Part shown: positions 18,079 through 26,923 of the stretch, in pieces
How the letters are laid out: each line of letters starts with the position of its first letter
How positions within the stretch are numbered: position 1 is the stretch's first letter
Assembly (NCBI RefSeq): GCF_001856665.1
Contig: NZ_CP017781.1
Location: 2,620,001 to 2,684,000 of the forward strand
Source: Rhodobacter xanthinilyticus
GTDB taxonomy: Bacteria; Pseudomonadota; Alphaproteobacteria; Rhodobacterales; Rhodobacteraceae
DNA length: 64,000 nucleotides
Direction: 5' to 3'
The notes under the pieces: model-generated
Seen by the model: only the letters and a program-made list of their open reading frames with translations
What the model was told of the DNA's origin: nothing
The model's database searches: none
Made by a program: the position numbers and the translations under genes

Positions 18079-18239
18079 GACCCCAAGCCCCACCGCGGAC
18101 AGAAATCCGCCTTTTCACCTGGGCTCAAACTTGGCGGGCAATCCCCAAAATGCGGTTAATTTCGGCCGATGGTTACGCGGATTTTGTTTTGATTCAGAAT
18201 GAATCCCGGCCGGCGCCGCAGAGCCAGGGCCCGAAAACG

Positions 18240-18266
18240 ACAAAGCCCGGACTTGCGTCCGGGCTT
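18240..18266 (-). terminator. Intrinsic terminator downstream of tRNA-Leu
   Basis: A perfect 10-bp stem (18243-18252 with 18257-18266, arms AAGCCCGGAC/GTCCGGGCTT, loop TTGC) lies 14 nt past the tRNA-Leu 3' end on the minus strand and is followed by TTGTCGTTTTC. Confidence 0.75.
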
Positions 18267-18280
18267 CGGCTTCAGGCCAG

Positions 18281-18367
18281 TGGTGCGGTTGAGAAGACTC
18301 GAACTTCCACGGGAGTTACCCCACAGCGACCTCAACGCTGCGCGTCTACCAATTCCGCCACAACCGC
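18281..18367 (-). tRNA. tRNA-Leu(GAG)
   Basis: Class II tRNA on the minus strand. The acceptor stem GCGGTTG pairs with CAACCGC, the discriminator is A and CCA is encoded (18281-18283). The D-arm contains GGAATTGGTAGACGC as in bacterial tRNA-Leu. The anticodon loop TTGAGGT within CAGCG/CGCTG gives anticodon GAG. The variable arm is long, and the T-arm carries AGTTCGAGT. Confidence 0.96.
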
Positions 18368-18552
18368 ACGCTCTGGCTTGGTGAGGGGCGATTTAGCCGA
18401 GGCTTTCGGGAATGAAAAGCGGAATTTTCGCCTTTGCGAAAACTTTTTTCGCCCCGCCCCGCCCGGCCCGCGCGAAACCCCAATGAACACGGGACGGCGC
18501 TTCCCTTGGGCGCGCCGATCTCCTAAGTCGGAGGGGAGAGAAGGAGGCGCAA

Positions 18553-19254
18553 ATGGTCGAATGGATACACTCCGACGGGCGCGTGCCCTACCCCGAGGCG
18601 CTGGCCTTCATGGAGGCACGAGTCGCGGCGATTTCGGCGGGCGAGGCCGATGAGGCGATCTGGCTGCTCGAGCACCCGCCGCTTTATACCGCCGGCACCT
18701 CGGCGCGGATCGAGGATCTGGTCGAGCCCGACCGCTTCCCGGTCTACGAGGCGGGGCGCGGGGGGCAATATACCTACCACGGCCCCGGCCAGCGCGTCGT
18801 CTATGTCATGCTCGATCTCAACAAGCGCGGCCGCGACGTGCGCTGTTTCGTGCGCCGGCTCGAGCAATGGGTGATCGCGACGCTGGCGAGTTTCAACGTC
18901 AAGGGCGAGATCCGCGACGGGCGGGTGGGCGTCTGGGTGACGCGCCCCGACCGCGCGCCGGGCCCGGATGGCGCCCCCGCCGAGGACAAGATCGCCGCGA
19001 TCGGCATCAAGCTGCGCCGCTGGGTGAGCTTTCACGGCATCTCGATCAATGTCGAACCCGATCTGAGCCATTTCGGGGGAATCGTGCCTTGCGGGATTCG
19101 CGATCACGGGGTGACGAGCCTCGTCGATCTCGGGCTGCCGGTGACGATGGACGACCTCGATGCGGTGCTTCGACAAAAATTTGAAGAGATATTCGACGAA
19201 GGTAGCGCCATCAGCTGCCCGGCCGCGCAAGAAAGTTCTAACGCGACCTTTTGA
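18553..19254 (+). CDS. lipB: Octanoyl-[acyl-carrier-protein]:protein N-octanoyltransferase
   Basis: 233 residues. The LipB signatures are present: YTYHGPGQ (residues near 76), [12 protein letters not shown] with the catalytic Lys153, and FGGIVPCGI with the acyl-accepting Cys180. The enzyme moves octanoate from acyl carrier protein to lipoyl domains, the first step of lipoate synthesis. It stands alone between the tRNA-Leu gene and the cytochrome c2 gene; GGAGGCGC precedes the ATG. Confidence 0.95.
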   Translation: MVEWIHSDGRVPYPEALAFMEARVAAISAGEADEAIWLLEHPPLYTAGTSARIEDLVEPDRFPVYEAGRGGQYTYHGPGQRVVYVMLDLNKRGRDVRCFVRRLEQWVIATLASFNVKGEIRDGRVGVWVTRPDRAPGPDGAPAEDKIAAIGIKLRRWVSFHGISINVEPDLSHFGGIVPCGIRDHGVTSLVDLGLPVTMDDLDAVLRQKFEEIFDEGSAISCPAAQESSNATF

Positions 19255-19338
19255 CCCGTGGTATGACCACCGGGCATGGCTTAATAGCCGCTAACCCCCG
19301 GCTCGCCCGGGCCGCCCTAGAGATTTAAGGAAGACGCG

Positions 19339-19743
19339 ATGAAGATCAGCCTCTACGCCACGCTCGCCGCTCTCGTGCTTGCTACCCCGTCCTTCGCCGG
19401 GGATGTCGCCGCCGGCGAGAAACTCTTCACCAAATGCAAGGCCTGCCACTCGATCATCGCCGATGACGGCACCGCGATCGTGAAGGGCGGCAAGGTCGGC
19501 CCGAACCTCTACGGCATCGTCGGCCGTCCGGCGGCTTCGGAAGAGGGCTTCAAATATGGCGACGGCATCATGGCCGCGGCCGCGGCTGGCCTCGTCTGGG
19601 ACGAAGCGCTGATCACCGAATATGTCGTCGACCCGACCAAGTTCATCGACACCCACGGCGGCGAAGGCAAATCGAAGATGACCTTCAAGCTCGCCAAGGG
19701 CGGCGAAGACGTGGCGGCCTATCTCGCCTCGGTCAAGAAATAA
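19339..19743 (+). CDS. cycA: Cytochrome c2
   Basis: 134 residues, 114 after removal of a clear Sec signal (APSFA-type end at residue 20, here TPSFA). Haem is attached at CKACH (Cys33, Cys36, His37), and the likely axial methionine is Met114 in KSKMTFKL. The residues around HSII.DGT.IVKG, GPNLYG and KLAKGGEDVAAYLASV closely match Rhodobacter cytochrome c2. That protein carries electrons between the bc1 complex and the photosynthetic reaction centre or oxidases in the periplasm. The loop before the Met ligand looks a few residues shorter than in R. capsulatus c2. A strong terminator follows. Confidence 0.92.
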   Translation: MKISLYATLAALVLATPSFAGDVAAGEKLFTKCKACHSIIADDGTAIVKGGKVGPNLYGIVGRPAASEEGFKYGDGIMAAAAAGLVWDEALITEYVVDPTKFIDTHGGEGKSKMTFKLAKGGEDVAAYLASVKK

Positions 19744-19762
19744 TCCTCCGCGATTGCGGTAG

Positions 19763-19796
19763 AAAACCCGGCCGGAGCCACTCCGGCCGGGTTTTT
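19763..19796 (+). terminator. Intrinsic terminator of the cytochrome c2 gene
   Basis: Inverted repeat AAAACCCGGCCGGA and TCCGGCCGGGTTTT with a 5-nt loop, followed by a T-run. It lies about 20 nt after the stop codon. Confidence 0.9.
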
Positions 19797-19810
19797 CATG
19801 GCCGGGCGCG

Positions 19811-19872
19811 GAGGGGGCGCTGCCCCCCGGCCTGCGGCCGCCCCCCGGGATATTTGCACATCGTTGAAACGG
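19811..19872. repeat. Intergenic palindromic element, copy B (half element, sub-type 2)
   Basis: GGGGGCGCTGCCCCC and GGCCTGCGGCC hairpins lead into CCCCCCGGGATATTTGCAC and ATCGTTGAAAC. The inner arm matches copy D (58855-58978) rather than copies A, C and E. No inverted partner follows, so this is a solitary half copy, and it abuts the yqeY terminator. Confidence 0.65.
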
Positions 19873-19899
19873 CATGAAAAAAGGGGCCGAAGCCCCTTT
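19873..19899 (-). terminator. Intrinsic terminator of the yqeY-like gene
   Basis: On the minus strand AAAGGGGC, loop TTCG, GCCCCTTT and then further T residues (TTTTTT in total before CATG). The 8-bp stem with a UUCG tetraloop lies 23 nt after the stop codon at 19923. Confidence 0.9.
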
Positions 19900-19922
19900 G
19901 ATCGGCGGCGCGAACGGCGGCC

Positions 19923-20381
19923 TCAGCCGAGCTTGTCCTTGACCATCGGGCCGACGGCGCCAAAATCCATCTGGCCGGTGTATTTCGCCTTCAGCTCGGC
20001 CATGACGCGGCCCATGTCGCGGATCGAGCTCGCGCCGACCTTGGCGATCGCGGCGTCGACGGCGGCGGAGACCTCCTCGGGCGCGAGCTGGCGCGGCAGG
20101 AATTCCTCAATCACCTTGACCTCGCCGAGTTCCTTCTCCGCGAGTTCGAGCCGCCCGCCCTCTTCATAGGCGCGCGCCGATTCCTGGCGCTGTTTGACCA
20201 TCTTGCCCATGATCGCGAGCACCTCGGCATCGCCCACCGAGGCCCCGTCGCCCGAGCTGCGCAGCGCGATTTCGCGGTCCTTGATCGCGGCATTGATCAG
20301 CCGCAGCGTCGAAAGCCGGTCTTGTTCCTTGGCTTTCATCGCGTCCTTGAGCGCCATGGCAATCCGCTCGCGCATCTCCAT
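19923..20381 (-). CDS. GatB/YqeY-domain protein
   Basis: 152 residues, the usual size for YqeY proteins. An N-terminal helical region (RERIAMALKDAMKAKEQDRLS) and a C-terminal domain of the type found at the end of GatB are seen. They are joined by the conserved EEFLPRQL segment. Free-standing YqeY proteins are thought to touch tRNA metabolism, but their role is unproven. The start at 20381 is supported by GAGGAAG six bases upstream; longer upstream readings lack this. It is divergent from carA. Confidence 0.88.
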   Translation of the reverse strand: MEMRERIAMALKDAMKAKEQDRLSTLRLINAAIKDREIALRSSGDGASVGDAEVLAIMGKMVKQRQESARAYEEGGRLELAEKELGEVKVIEEFLPRQLAPEEVSAAVDAAIAKVGASSIRDMGRVMAELKAKYTGQMDFGAVGPMVKDKLG

Positions 20382-20549
20382 GAGATCTTCCTCATTATCC
20401 CTCAGACCGCCAGAATAGCCGCAACCGCCCCCCGGCACAATAGCGCCAAGCCATTGAAATAAAAGGATAACAGGAATATCCATTCCCCCCTTGACCGCGC
20501 CCGCCTCCCCCCGTAGGTTCCAGCAGATTTTGCCCCGGGGAGTCGCGCC

Positions 20550-21716
20550 ATGCCTGCAAGCCACCAGTCATCGGAAAAACCCACCGCGCTGATCGCGCTG
20601 GCGGATGGGCAGCTGTTTTACGGCCGCGGGTTCGGCGCCACCGGCGAGACGGTCGCCGAGCTTGTCTTCAACACCGCGATGACCGGCTATCAGGAGATCA
20701 TGACCGATCCCTCCTATGCCGGGCAGATCGTGACCTTCACCTTCCCCCATGTCGGCAATGTCGGCGTGACCCCCGAGGATGACGAGACGGCCGAGCCGGT
20801 CGCCGCCGGCCTCGTGGTCAAATGGGATCCGACCGAGCCCTCGAACTGGCGCGCGGCGGAGGATCTCGTGGGCTGGCTCGCGAAGCGCGGCCGGATCGGC
20901 GTGGGCGGGGTCGATACCCGCCGGCTGACCCGTGCGATCCGTCAGCAAGGCGCGCCGCATGTCGCCATTGCGCACAACCCCGACGGCGTGTTCGACATCG
21001 AGGCGCTGGTCCAGAAGGCGCGGGACTGGAAAGGGCTCGTCGGGCTCGACCTGGCCAAGGACGTGACCTGCGCGCAGAGCTATCAGTGGAATGAGATGCG
21101 CTGGGCTTGGCCCGAGGGTTATGCCAAGCGCAGCGAGCCGGGCCTCAAAGTGGTTGCGGTCGACTTTGGCGCGAAACGCAACATCTTGCGGTGCCTTGCC
21201 TCGGCGGGCTGCGATGTGACGGTGCTGCCGGCGACCGCGACGGCCGAGGAGGTGCTCGCGCTGAACCCCGATGGCGTGTTCCTCTCGAACGGCCCGGGCG
21301 ACCCGGCCGCGACGGGGGCCTATGCCGTGCCGATGATCAAGGGCGTGCTCGAGACCGAGCTGCCGGTCTTCGGGATCTGCCTCGGGCATCAGATGCTGGC
21401 GCTGGCGCTCGGCGCCAAGACCATCAAGATGAACCACGGCCACCATGGCGCGAACCACCCGGTCAAGGATCTGACCACCGGCAAGGTCGAGATCACCTCG
21501 ATGAACCACGGCTTCGCGGTCGATGCCCAGACCCTGCCCGCCGGCGTCGCCGAGACCCATGTCTCGCTCTTCGACGGCTCGAACTGCGGTATCGCGATGG
21601 AGAATCGGCCGGTGTTCTCGGTGCAATATCACCCCGAGGCGAGCCCCGGCCCGCAGGACAGCTACTATCTTTTCGAGCGGTTCGCCGAGGCGATGCGCGC
21701 GCGTCGCAGCGCCTAA
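20550..21716 (+). CDS. carA: Carbamoyl-phosphate synthase small (glutaminase) subunit
   Basis: 388 residues, standard for CarA. An N-terminal CarA-type domain (YGRGFGATGETVAELVFNT) is followed by a class I glutamine amidotransferase domain with the nucleophile Cys277 in FGICLGHQ and the His/Glu pair in YHPEASPGP. It makes ammonia from glutamine for carbamoyl phosphate, feeding arginine and pyrimidine synthesis. The large subunit gene carB is not adjacent. GGGGAG precedes the ATG, and a terminator follows the stop. Confidence 0.96.
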   Translation: MPASHQSSEKPTALIALADGQLFYGRGFGATGETVAELVFNTAMTGYQEIMTDPSYAGQIVTFTFPHVGNVGVTPEDDETAEPVAAGLVVKWDPTEPSNWRAAEDLVGWLAKRGRIGVGGVDTRRLTRAIRQQGAPHVAIAHNPDGVFDIEALVQKARDWKGLVGLDLAKDVTCAQSYQWNEMRWAWPEGYAKRSEPGLKVVAVDFGAKRNILRCLASAGCDVTVLPATATAEEVLALNPDGVFLSNGPGDPAATGAYAVPMIKGVLETELPVFGICLGHQMLALALGAKTIKMNHGHHGANHPVKDLTTGKVEITSMNHGFAVDAQTLPAGVAETHVSLFDGSNCGIAMENRPVFSVQYHPEASPGPQDSYYLFERFAEAMRARRSA

Positions 21717-21739
21717 GCCCCTGAAATCAAAGCCTGCCC

Positions 21740-21776
21740 AAATGGCCTCGCGGAAAAGCCTCCGCGGGGCCATTTT
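21740..21776 (+). terminator. Intrinsic terminator of carA
   Basis: AAATGGCC(T)CGCGGA pairs imperfectly with TCCGCGGGGCCATTT around a short AAAGCC loop, followed by TTTCC. It lies about 24 nt past the carA stop. Confidence 0.75.
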
Positions 21777-21846
21777 CCGTTAACGGCCCATTAACCAAAC
21801 CCCGCGAGAGTGGTCGACGGGACAGGTATCGGTTTTGGGGACCGAG

Positions 21847-23907
21847 ATGACGAATATGGCACAGCTGCGGCTCGTGTCGGAGCCGCCGGCCGTTCAGCCG
21901 CGCGCGCTTTCCGAGCTCGAACAGTCAGGCGCCGCGCGGCTCGCGGCTCAGCCCGCGCAGGAGGCCCCTGCGGCGGAGGCGGCGCGCCCGCGGCGCACGC
22001 CGCTCGGCCAGATCCTGCTCGAGATGGGCGCGGTGGCGCCGGGCGATCTGCTCAAGGCGCTGGCGCTGCGCAACCGTCAGGATGTGCGGCTGGGCGATAT
22101 TCTGCTGACCCATGGCTGGGTGACCGAGGCCGATCTGATGGCGGCGCTCGCCCGGCAGTGGAAGGCGGCGGTTGTCGACCTGCTCGCCGAGCGCCCCGAC
22201 CCGCGGATGATCGATGCGATCGGCCCGGAGCTGTGCCTCAAGGAGGCGATGGTGCCCTGGCGCCGGATCGGCGCGACGACCGTCATCGCCACCGCCCGCC
22301 CGGAGGAATTCGCCCGCCTTGTCAAGAGCTTGCCGGAGGCCTACGGGCCCTACCGGATGGTTCTCGCGCCGGAATATGATGTCCACCAGAGCCTGCTCGC
22401 CCGCCGTCAGACCGCGCTGATCCGCCGAGCCGAGGCCAAGGTCGACCCGGAGCAAAGCTGCCGCACCCGCAACGAAAAGCTCGCCTCGCGGATCGCCTTT
22501 GGCGTGATCGCAACCGCCGTTCTCGGCCTCATCGTCGCGCCGGTCGTGGTGTTTGCGGTGCTGTTCGGCTGGGCGATGCTGACGCTTTTGGCGACGATGG
22601 GGCTCAAACTCGCCGCCTGGATCACCGAAATGCGCGCGCAGGCGCGGCTCAGACGCGCCCCCGACGCCCCGCCGCCGGTGCCCGCGCGCCTGCCGATCAT
22701 CTCGATCATGGTGCCGCTCTTCAAGGAGCGCGACATCGCCACGCGGCTCGTCTCCCGGCTGGGCCGGCTGAACTACCCGCGCGAACTCCTCGACATCCTG
22801 CTCGTCGTCGAGGAGGACGATTTCACCACCCGCGAGGCGCTCTCAGGCGCCGAGCTGCCGCGCTGGATCCGGGTCGTGACCGTCCCTGACGGCCCGATCA
22901 AGACCAAGCCACGCGCGCTGAACTATGCGCTGAACTTCTGCCGCGGCTCGATCATCGGGGTCTATGACGCCGAGGACATGCCCGAGCCCGAACAGCTCCA
23001 TATCGTCGTGCGCCGCTTTGCCCAGAGCAGGCCGGATGTCGCCTGCCTGCAAGGCATTCTCGATTACTACAACCCGCGCACCAACTGGCTCGCGCGCTGC
23101 TTCACGGTCGAATATGCGGCCTGGTTCCGCGCCATGCTGCCGGGGCTGGCGCGGATGGGCCTCGTCGTGCCGCTCGGCGGCACCACGCTCTTCTTCCTGC
23201 GCGAGCCGCTCGAGAAACTCGGCGGCTGGGATGCCCATAACGTCACCGAGGACGCCGATCTCGGCATCCGCCTCGCCCGCCAGGGCTACCGCACCGAACT
23301 GATCCCCGCGGTGACCCATGAGGAGGCGAACTGCCGCGCGCTGCCCTGGGTCAAGCAACGCTCGCGCTGGCTGAAGGGCTATGCGATGACTTGGGCCGTG
23401 CATATGCGCAACCCCGCCCGGCTCTGGCGCGATCTCGGCGCCTGGCGGTTCTTCGGCGTGCAGGTGCTGATCTTCGGCGCGCTCTCGCAATATCTGCTCG
23501 CGCCGGTGCTCTGGAGCTTCTGGCTGATCCCCTTCGGGATCTGGCACCCGGTCGAGGCGATCATGTCGCGCGAGCTCGAATATGTGCTCCTTGGCACCTT
23601 CGTGCTGACCGAGCTGATCAATATCACCGTCGGCGCCTGGGCGGTGCGCGGCCCCGAGCATCGCCACCTGATCCCCTGGGTGCCGACGCTGCATTTCTAC
23701 TTCCCGCTCGGCGCGCTGGCGGGCTGGAAGGGCATCTATGAGGTGATCGTGAAGCCGTTTTACTGGGACAAGACCACCCATGGCGTCTTCGACACGCTGC
23801 ACCATGTCATGCCCGGCGCACGCTCCGACCTCGTCCCCGCGATCGCGGCCGCGGGAAAGATGGCGCCGGTCGAGACCCGCACGCCGCTCGCCCCGCTCAT
23901 CGACTGA
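21847..23907 (+). CDS. Processive family-2 glycosyltransferase with N-terminal MshEN (c-di-GMP-type) domain
   Basis: 686 residues. Residues about 50-115 hold two tandem half-motifs, LGQILLEMGAVAPGDLLKAL and RLGDILLTHGWVTEADLMAAL, which match the MshEN domain known to bind c-di-GMP in secretion ATPases. Two membrane helices follow (about 219-258). The GT2 domain has VPLFKE, the DAED metal motif (near residue 374), TED (near 467) and QRSRWLKG (near 503), as in processive polysaccharide synthases. Further helices follow (about 535-620). E. coli NfrB pairs the same two modules in the reverse order. The product is unknown. The ATG is chosen because GGGGA lies five bases upstream. Confidence 0.85.
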   Translation: MTNMAQLRLVSEPPAVQPRALSELEQSGAARLAAQPAQEAPAAEAARPRRTPLGQILLEMGAVAPGDLLKALALRNRQDVRLGDILLTHGWVTEADLMAALARQWKAAVVDLLAERPDPRMIDAIGPELCLKEAMVPWRRIGATTVIATARPEEFARLVKSLPEAYGPYRMVLAPEYDVHQSLLARRQTALIRRAEAKVDPEQSCRTRNEKLASRIAFGVIATAVLGLIVAPVVVFAVLFGWAMLTLLATMGLKLAAWITEMRAQARLRRAPDAPPPVPARLPIISIMVPLFKERDIATRLVSRLGRLNYPRELLDILLVVEEDDFTTREALSGAELPRWIRVVTVPDGPIKTKPRALNYALNFCRGSIIGVYDAEDMPEPEQLHIVVRRFAQSRPDVACLQGILDYYNPRTNWLARCFTVEYAAWFRAMLPGLARMGLVVPLGGTTLFFLREPLEKLGGWDAHNVTEDADLGIRLARQGYRTELIPAVTHEEANCRALPWVKQRSRWLKGYAMTWAVHMRNPARLWRDLGAWRFFGVQVLIFGALSQYLLAPVLWSFWLIPFGIWHPVEAIMSRELEYVLLGTFVLTELINITVGAWAVRGPEHRHLIPWVPTLHFYFPLGALAGWKGIYEVIVKPFYWDKTTHGVFDTLHHVMPGARSDLVPAIAAAGKMAPVETRTPLAPLID

Positions 23908-23910
23908 GCC

Positions 23911-24546
23911 TCAGCGCGGCACGCGCCCGGCCCCCGCATCGAGCTTCAGCCGCGTCTCGAAGGCCTTGGAAATATGAACCTTCAGCGCCGCGGCGGCCGC
24001 CCCCTCGTCGCCGGCCTCGATCGCATCGACGATCGCCTGATGCTCCGCCAGCGCCGTCTCCCCCCGCCCCTGCGCGGCCAGAGAGGTCGTCGCGACGAGC
24101 GCCATCGAGCGGTGCACGAGGTCAAGCTGCTGCACGAGATAGCGGTTGTGCGAGGCGAGATGGATCTGCCGGTGGAAGCGCTTGTTGGCGCGGGCGAGCG
24201 CCACCGGGTCGTCGAGATAGTTGCGGTCTTCCTCGACCATCTCCTGCAACACCCGCACCTCCTCGGGCGCGGCATGTTTGGCCGCCAGCGCCGCCGCCAG
24301 CGCCTCGAGCTCGGCGCGCACGACGTAAAGCTCGGCCAGCTGGTTGTGATCGAGCGAGGCCACGATCAGCGAGCGCCCGTCGCGCGCGAGCATGCTTTGC
24401 GTCTCGAGCCGCTGCAGCGCCTCGCGCACCGGCGTGCGCGACACCCCGAAGCGCTCCGCCAGCTCGGATTCGACCAACCGATCGCCCGGGCGATAGACCC
24501 CGTTGTCGATCGCCTCGAGGATCAGCGTGTAAGCGTCTTTCTGCAT
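23911..24546 (-). CDS. GntR-family transcriptional regulator (FCD/FadR subfamily)
   Basis: 211 residues. The N-terminal winged helix-turn-helix has the GntR hallmark LVESELAERFGVSRTPVREALQRLE. The C-terminal all-helical FCD ligand-binding domain shows metal-ligand-like residues in ANKRFH and the later AEHQAIVDAI. Such proteins usually repress a neighbouring carboxylate or sugar-acid pathway, but none is adjacent here, so the target is unknown. Start at 24546 is supported by GGGAGAA. It is divergent from a HAD phosphatase gene. Confidence 0.92.
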   Translation of the reverse strand: MQKDAYTLILEAIDNGVYRPGDRLVESELAERFGVSRTPVREALQRLETQSMLARDGRSLIVASLDHNQLAELYVVRAELEALAAALAAKHAAPEEVRVLQEMVEEDRNYLDDPVALARANKRFHRQIHLASHNRYLVQQLDLVHRSMALVATTSLAAQGRGETALAEHQAIVDAIEAGDEGAAAAALKVHISKAFETRLKLDAGAGRVPR

Positions 24547-24656
24547 TGCTTTTTCTCCCGGTCGAGGCCGAGACCCTAGACCTGCCTCGCGCCCCTGACA
24601 AGCCGACTTTCGTCGCCCCGATTGCACCCGCCCCGCGCCCAAGCTAGGCTCGCGCG

Positions 24657-25340
24657 ATGGATACGCCCCCCCCCCTCGCCGATTTCGGCCATGTCACCGA
24701 TTGGGTCTTCGACCTCGACAACACCCTCTACCCGCCCCAGGTTTGCCTCTTCCCGCAGATCGAGGCCCGTATGACCGCCTATGTGATGCGCGCGCTCAAG
24801 GTCGAACGCGCCGAGGCCGATCATCTGCGCAACCATTACTGGCAGCTCTACGGCACCACGCTCGCCGGGCTGATGCATGAACACGGGCTTGATCCGGGCC
24901 CCTATCTCATTGATGTGCATGACGTTTCCATGGCGGCCCTGCGCCCGGACCCGGATCTGCGCGCCGAGATCTCGGCCCTGCCCGGGCGCAAGATCGTCTA
25001 CACGAACGGCTCCGCCCCCTATGCCGAGCGCGTCCTCGACGCCCGCGGCCTGAGCGGCCTTTTCGACGGGATTTTCGGCGTCGAACATGCCGATTACCAC
25101 CCCAAGCCGCAGCCCCGCGCCTTCGAGACGGTCTTCGCCCGCGCCGCCATCACCCCCGCCCGCGCCGCGATGTTCGAAGATGATCCGCGCAACCTCGTCG
25201 CGCCGCGCGCAATGGGCATGCGCACCGTCCATGTCGCCCCCGAGCCCGCCCCGGCCCCGCAGATCGAGTATCACACCGCCGACCTCACCGGCTTTCTGCG
25301 CGCGCTGCGGCATGCCCGTCACACCCCCCGAAATCCGTGA
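24657..25340 (+). CDS. HAD-superfamily pyrimidine 5'-nucleotidase-like phosphatase
   Basis: 227 residues. HAD motif I is DLDNTLY (nucleophile Asp19, Asp21), motif II is in IVYTNGS, a lysine lies in YHPKPQ (motif III), and motif IV is FEDDPRN. The arrangement fits the pyrimidine 5'-nucleotidase (SDT1/PPM-type) group, which dephosphorylates UMP/CMP or related metabolites. It is monocistronic as far as can be seen. Confidence 0.88.
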   Translation: MDTPPPLADFGHVTDWVFDLDNTLYPPQVCLFPQIEARMTAYVMRALKVERAEADHLRNHYWQLYGTTLAGLMHEHGLDPGPYLIDVHDVSMAALRPDPDLRAEISALPGRKIVYTNGSAPYAERVLDARGLSGLFDGIFGVEHADYHPKPQPRAFETVFARAAITPARAAMFEDDPRNLVAPRAMGMRTVHVAPEPAPAPQIEYHTADLTGFLRALRHARHTPRNP

Positions 25341-25427
25341 GGCCGCGCAAATAACGGGTTTTCCTGAAAGGAACCGGACGTTAAGAACGCCTCGATAGTC
25401 TGGGAGACTAACAGGGGAGATTCCACC

Positions 25428-25643
25428 ATGGCCGCAGCCGACCATCACGACATCCATGAAAACCTCGTCAACTACCACAAGAACCAGATCAAGCCGATCT
25501 ACATGTACCTGCTCGCGGCGCTGATCCTCGTCGTCGTCGGCGGGATGATCGCGACCATGGGCCTTGGCGGGCTGATCCTCGCGGGGGTCGGCGCGACCTG
25601 GGTGATCCTCGCTTTCCTCGTGCTGCTGACCTACGGCAGCTGA
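25428..25643 (+). CDS. Small membrane protein of unknown function
   Basis: 71 residues. A His-rich hydrophilic head (AADHHDIHENLVNYHKNQ) precedes two hydrophobic segments (about residues 23-45 and 47-69) joined by a Gly-rich turn. GGGGAGA lies upstream of the ATG, so the gene is probably real. It resembles in size the small subunit IV of bacterial aa3 oxidases, but the motif of that family is not seen, so no function is assigned. Neighbours give no hint. Confidence 0.7.
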   Translation: MAAADHHDIHENLVNYHKNQIKPIYMYLLAALILVVVGGMIATMGLGGLILAGVGATWVILAFLVLLTYGS

Positions 25644-25711
25644 GCCTGCGACGGCGCGGCACTGGTCTTCCGCGCGGGCGCCGCTAATATGGCGCCCGAA
25701 TGGAGGGCCCG

Positions 25712-26917
25712 ATGCCAGACCAGTTGCTCAAAACCGATATCCTGATCTCCGGCGGCGGCGTCGCCGGTTTGACCGCGGCCGCCGCCTTCGGCGCGGCGGG
25801 CTTCACCACGATCTGCGTGGATCCGACCCCCCCCGTCACCTCGGAAAGCGACCCGGGCGCGGATATGCGCACCACCGCCTTCCTGCACCCCTCGCGCGGC
25901 GTGCTGGAAAGCTCGGGGCTCTGGGCGCGCCTCGCCCCCTATGCCGCCCCGCTCCAGATCATGCGGATCATCGATGCGGGCGGCGCCGAGCCGGTCGCGC
26001 GACTGACGCGCGATTTCAACGCGGCTGAAATCTCCGACGAGCCCTTCGGCTGGAACCTGCCCAACTGGCTCCTGCGGCGCGAAATGGTCGCACGCCTCGC
26101 CGAGATCCCGCTCGTCGATTTCCGCCCCGGCGTCGCCACCACCGGCCTGATCACCCGCGACAGCGGCGCCGAAGTCGCGCTCTCGGATGGCTCGCGCGTG
26201 CAGGCCCGGCTCGTCGTGGCCGCCGACGGACGCAACTCCTTCATCCGTGAAGCCGCTGGGATCGACGTGAAAACAACGCGTTACGGGCAAAAGGCGCTGG
26301 CCTTCGCGGTCACCCACCCGAAACCGCATGAGAATGTCTCGACCGAGATCCACCGCTCGGGCGGGCCCTTCACGCTGATCCCGCTGCCCGATCGCGACGG
26401 GCAGCACAGCTCGGCGATCGTCTGGATGGAGCGCGGCGCCGAGGCAGAACGCCTCGCCGCGCTGCCGGTGGCCGAGTTCGAAGCCGAGATGAACGCGCGC
26501 TCGACCGGGCTTCTGGGCCCGCTCTCCCTCGTCACCCGCCGCTCGGTCTGGCCGATGATGACCCAGATCGCCGAGCGCTTCACCGCGCAACGCGTCGCGC
26601 TGATCGCCGAGGCCGCCCATGTGATCCCGCCGATCGGGGCGCAGGGCCTGAACATGTCGCTCGCCGATCTGACCTGCCTCTTGCGCCTGTGCGAGAAAGA
26701 CCCCGCCCATATCGGCGAGGCGCCGATGCTCGCGGCCTACAACCGGCGCCGCTGGCCCGAGGTGAAGGCGCGCGAGGTCGGCATCGACCTGCTCAACCGC
26801 GCCTCGATGATGGCACCGCGACCGCTGCGTGACCTGCGCGCGGGCGTGCTCGGCGCGCTTTACTCGCTCAAGCCGGTGCGCAAGACGCTCATGAAGGCCG
26901 GTCTCGGCGTGCGTTGA
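25712..26917 (+). CDS. FAD-dependent monooxygenase, UbiH/UbiF/Coq6 family
   Basis: 401 residues. The dinucleotide-binding motif is GGGVAGL (residues 14-20), the second FAD segment is VAADGRNSFIREAAG, and the third is ALIAEAAHVIPPIGAQGLNMSLAD. The family hydroxylates the aromatic ring during ubiquinone synthesis. In most members the third motif reads GDAAH; here it is AEAAH, a conservative D-to-E change at an FAD ribityl contact. The start at 25712 (GGAGGG upstream) was preferred to an ATG at 25700 without a ribosome-binding site. Confidence 0.88.
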   Translation: MPDQLLKTDILISGGGVAGLTAAAAFGAAGFTTICVDPTPPVTSESDPGADMRTTAFLHPSRGVLESSGLWARLAPYAAPLQIMRIIDAGGAEPVARLTRDFNAAEISDEPFGWNLPNWLLRREMVARLAEIPLVDFRPGVATTGLITRDSGAEVALSDGSRVQARLVVAADGRNSFIREAAGIDVKTTRYGQKALAFAVTHPKPHENVSTEIHRSGGPFTLIPLPDRDGQHSSAIVWMERGAEAERLAALPVAEFEAEMNARSTGLLGPLSLVTRRSVWPMMTQIAERFTAQRVALIAEAAHVIPPIGAQGLNMSLADLTCLLRLCEKDPAHIGEAPMLAAYNRRRWPEVKAREVGIDLLNRASMMAPRPLRDLRAGVLGALYSLKPVRKTLMKAGLGVR

Positions 26918-26923
26918 CCGCGC

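Noticed and set aside
14440-18159. 1239-codon plus-strand frame antisense to the RTX-Hint gene
   Set aside because: It mirrors the repeat structure of the real gene, is full of Arg/Ala/Asp runs, has no motif, and arises from high GC with regular codons.
18150-18653. 167-codon plus-strand frame across tRNA-Leu
   Set aside because: It runs through the tRNA and into the start of lipB; not a gene.
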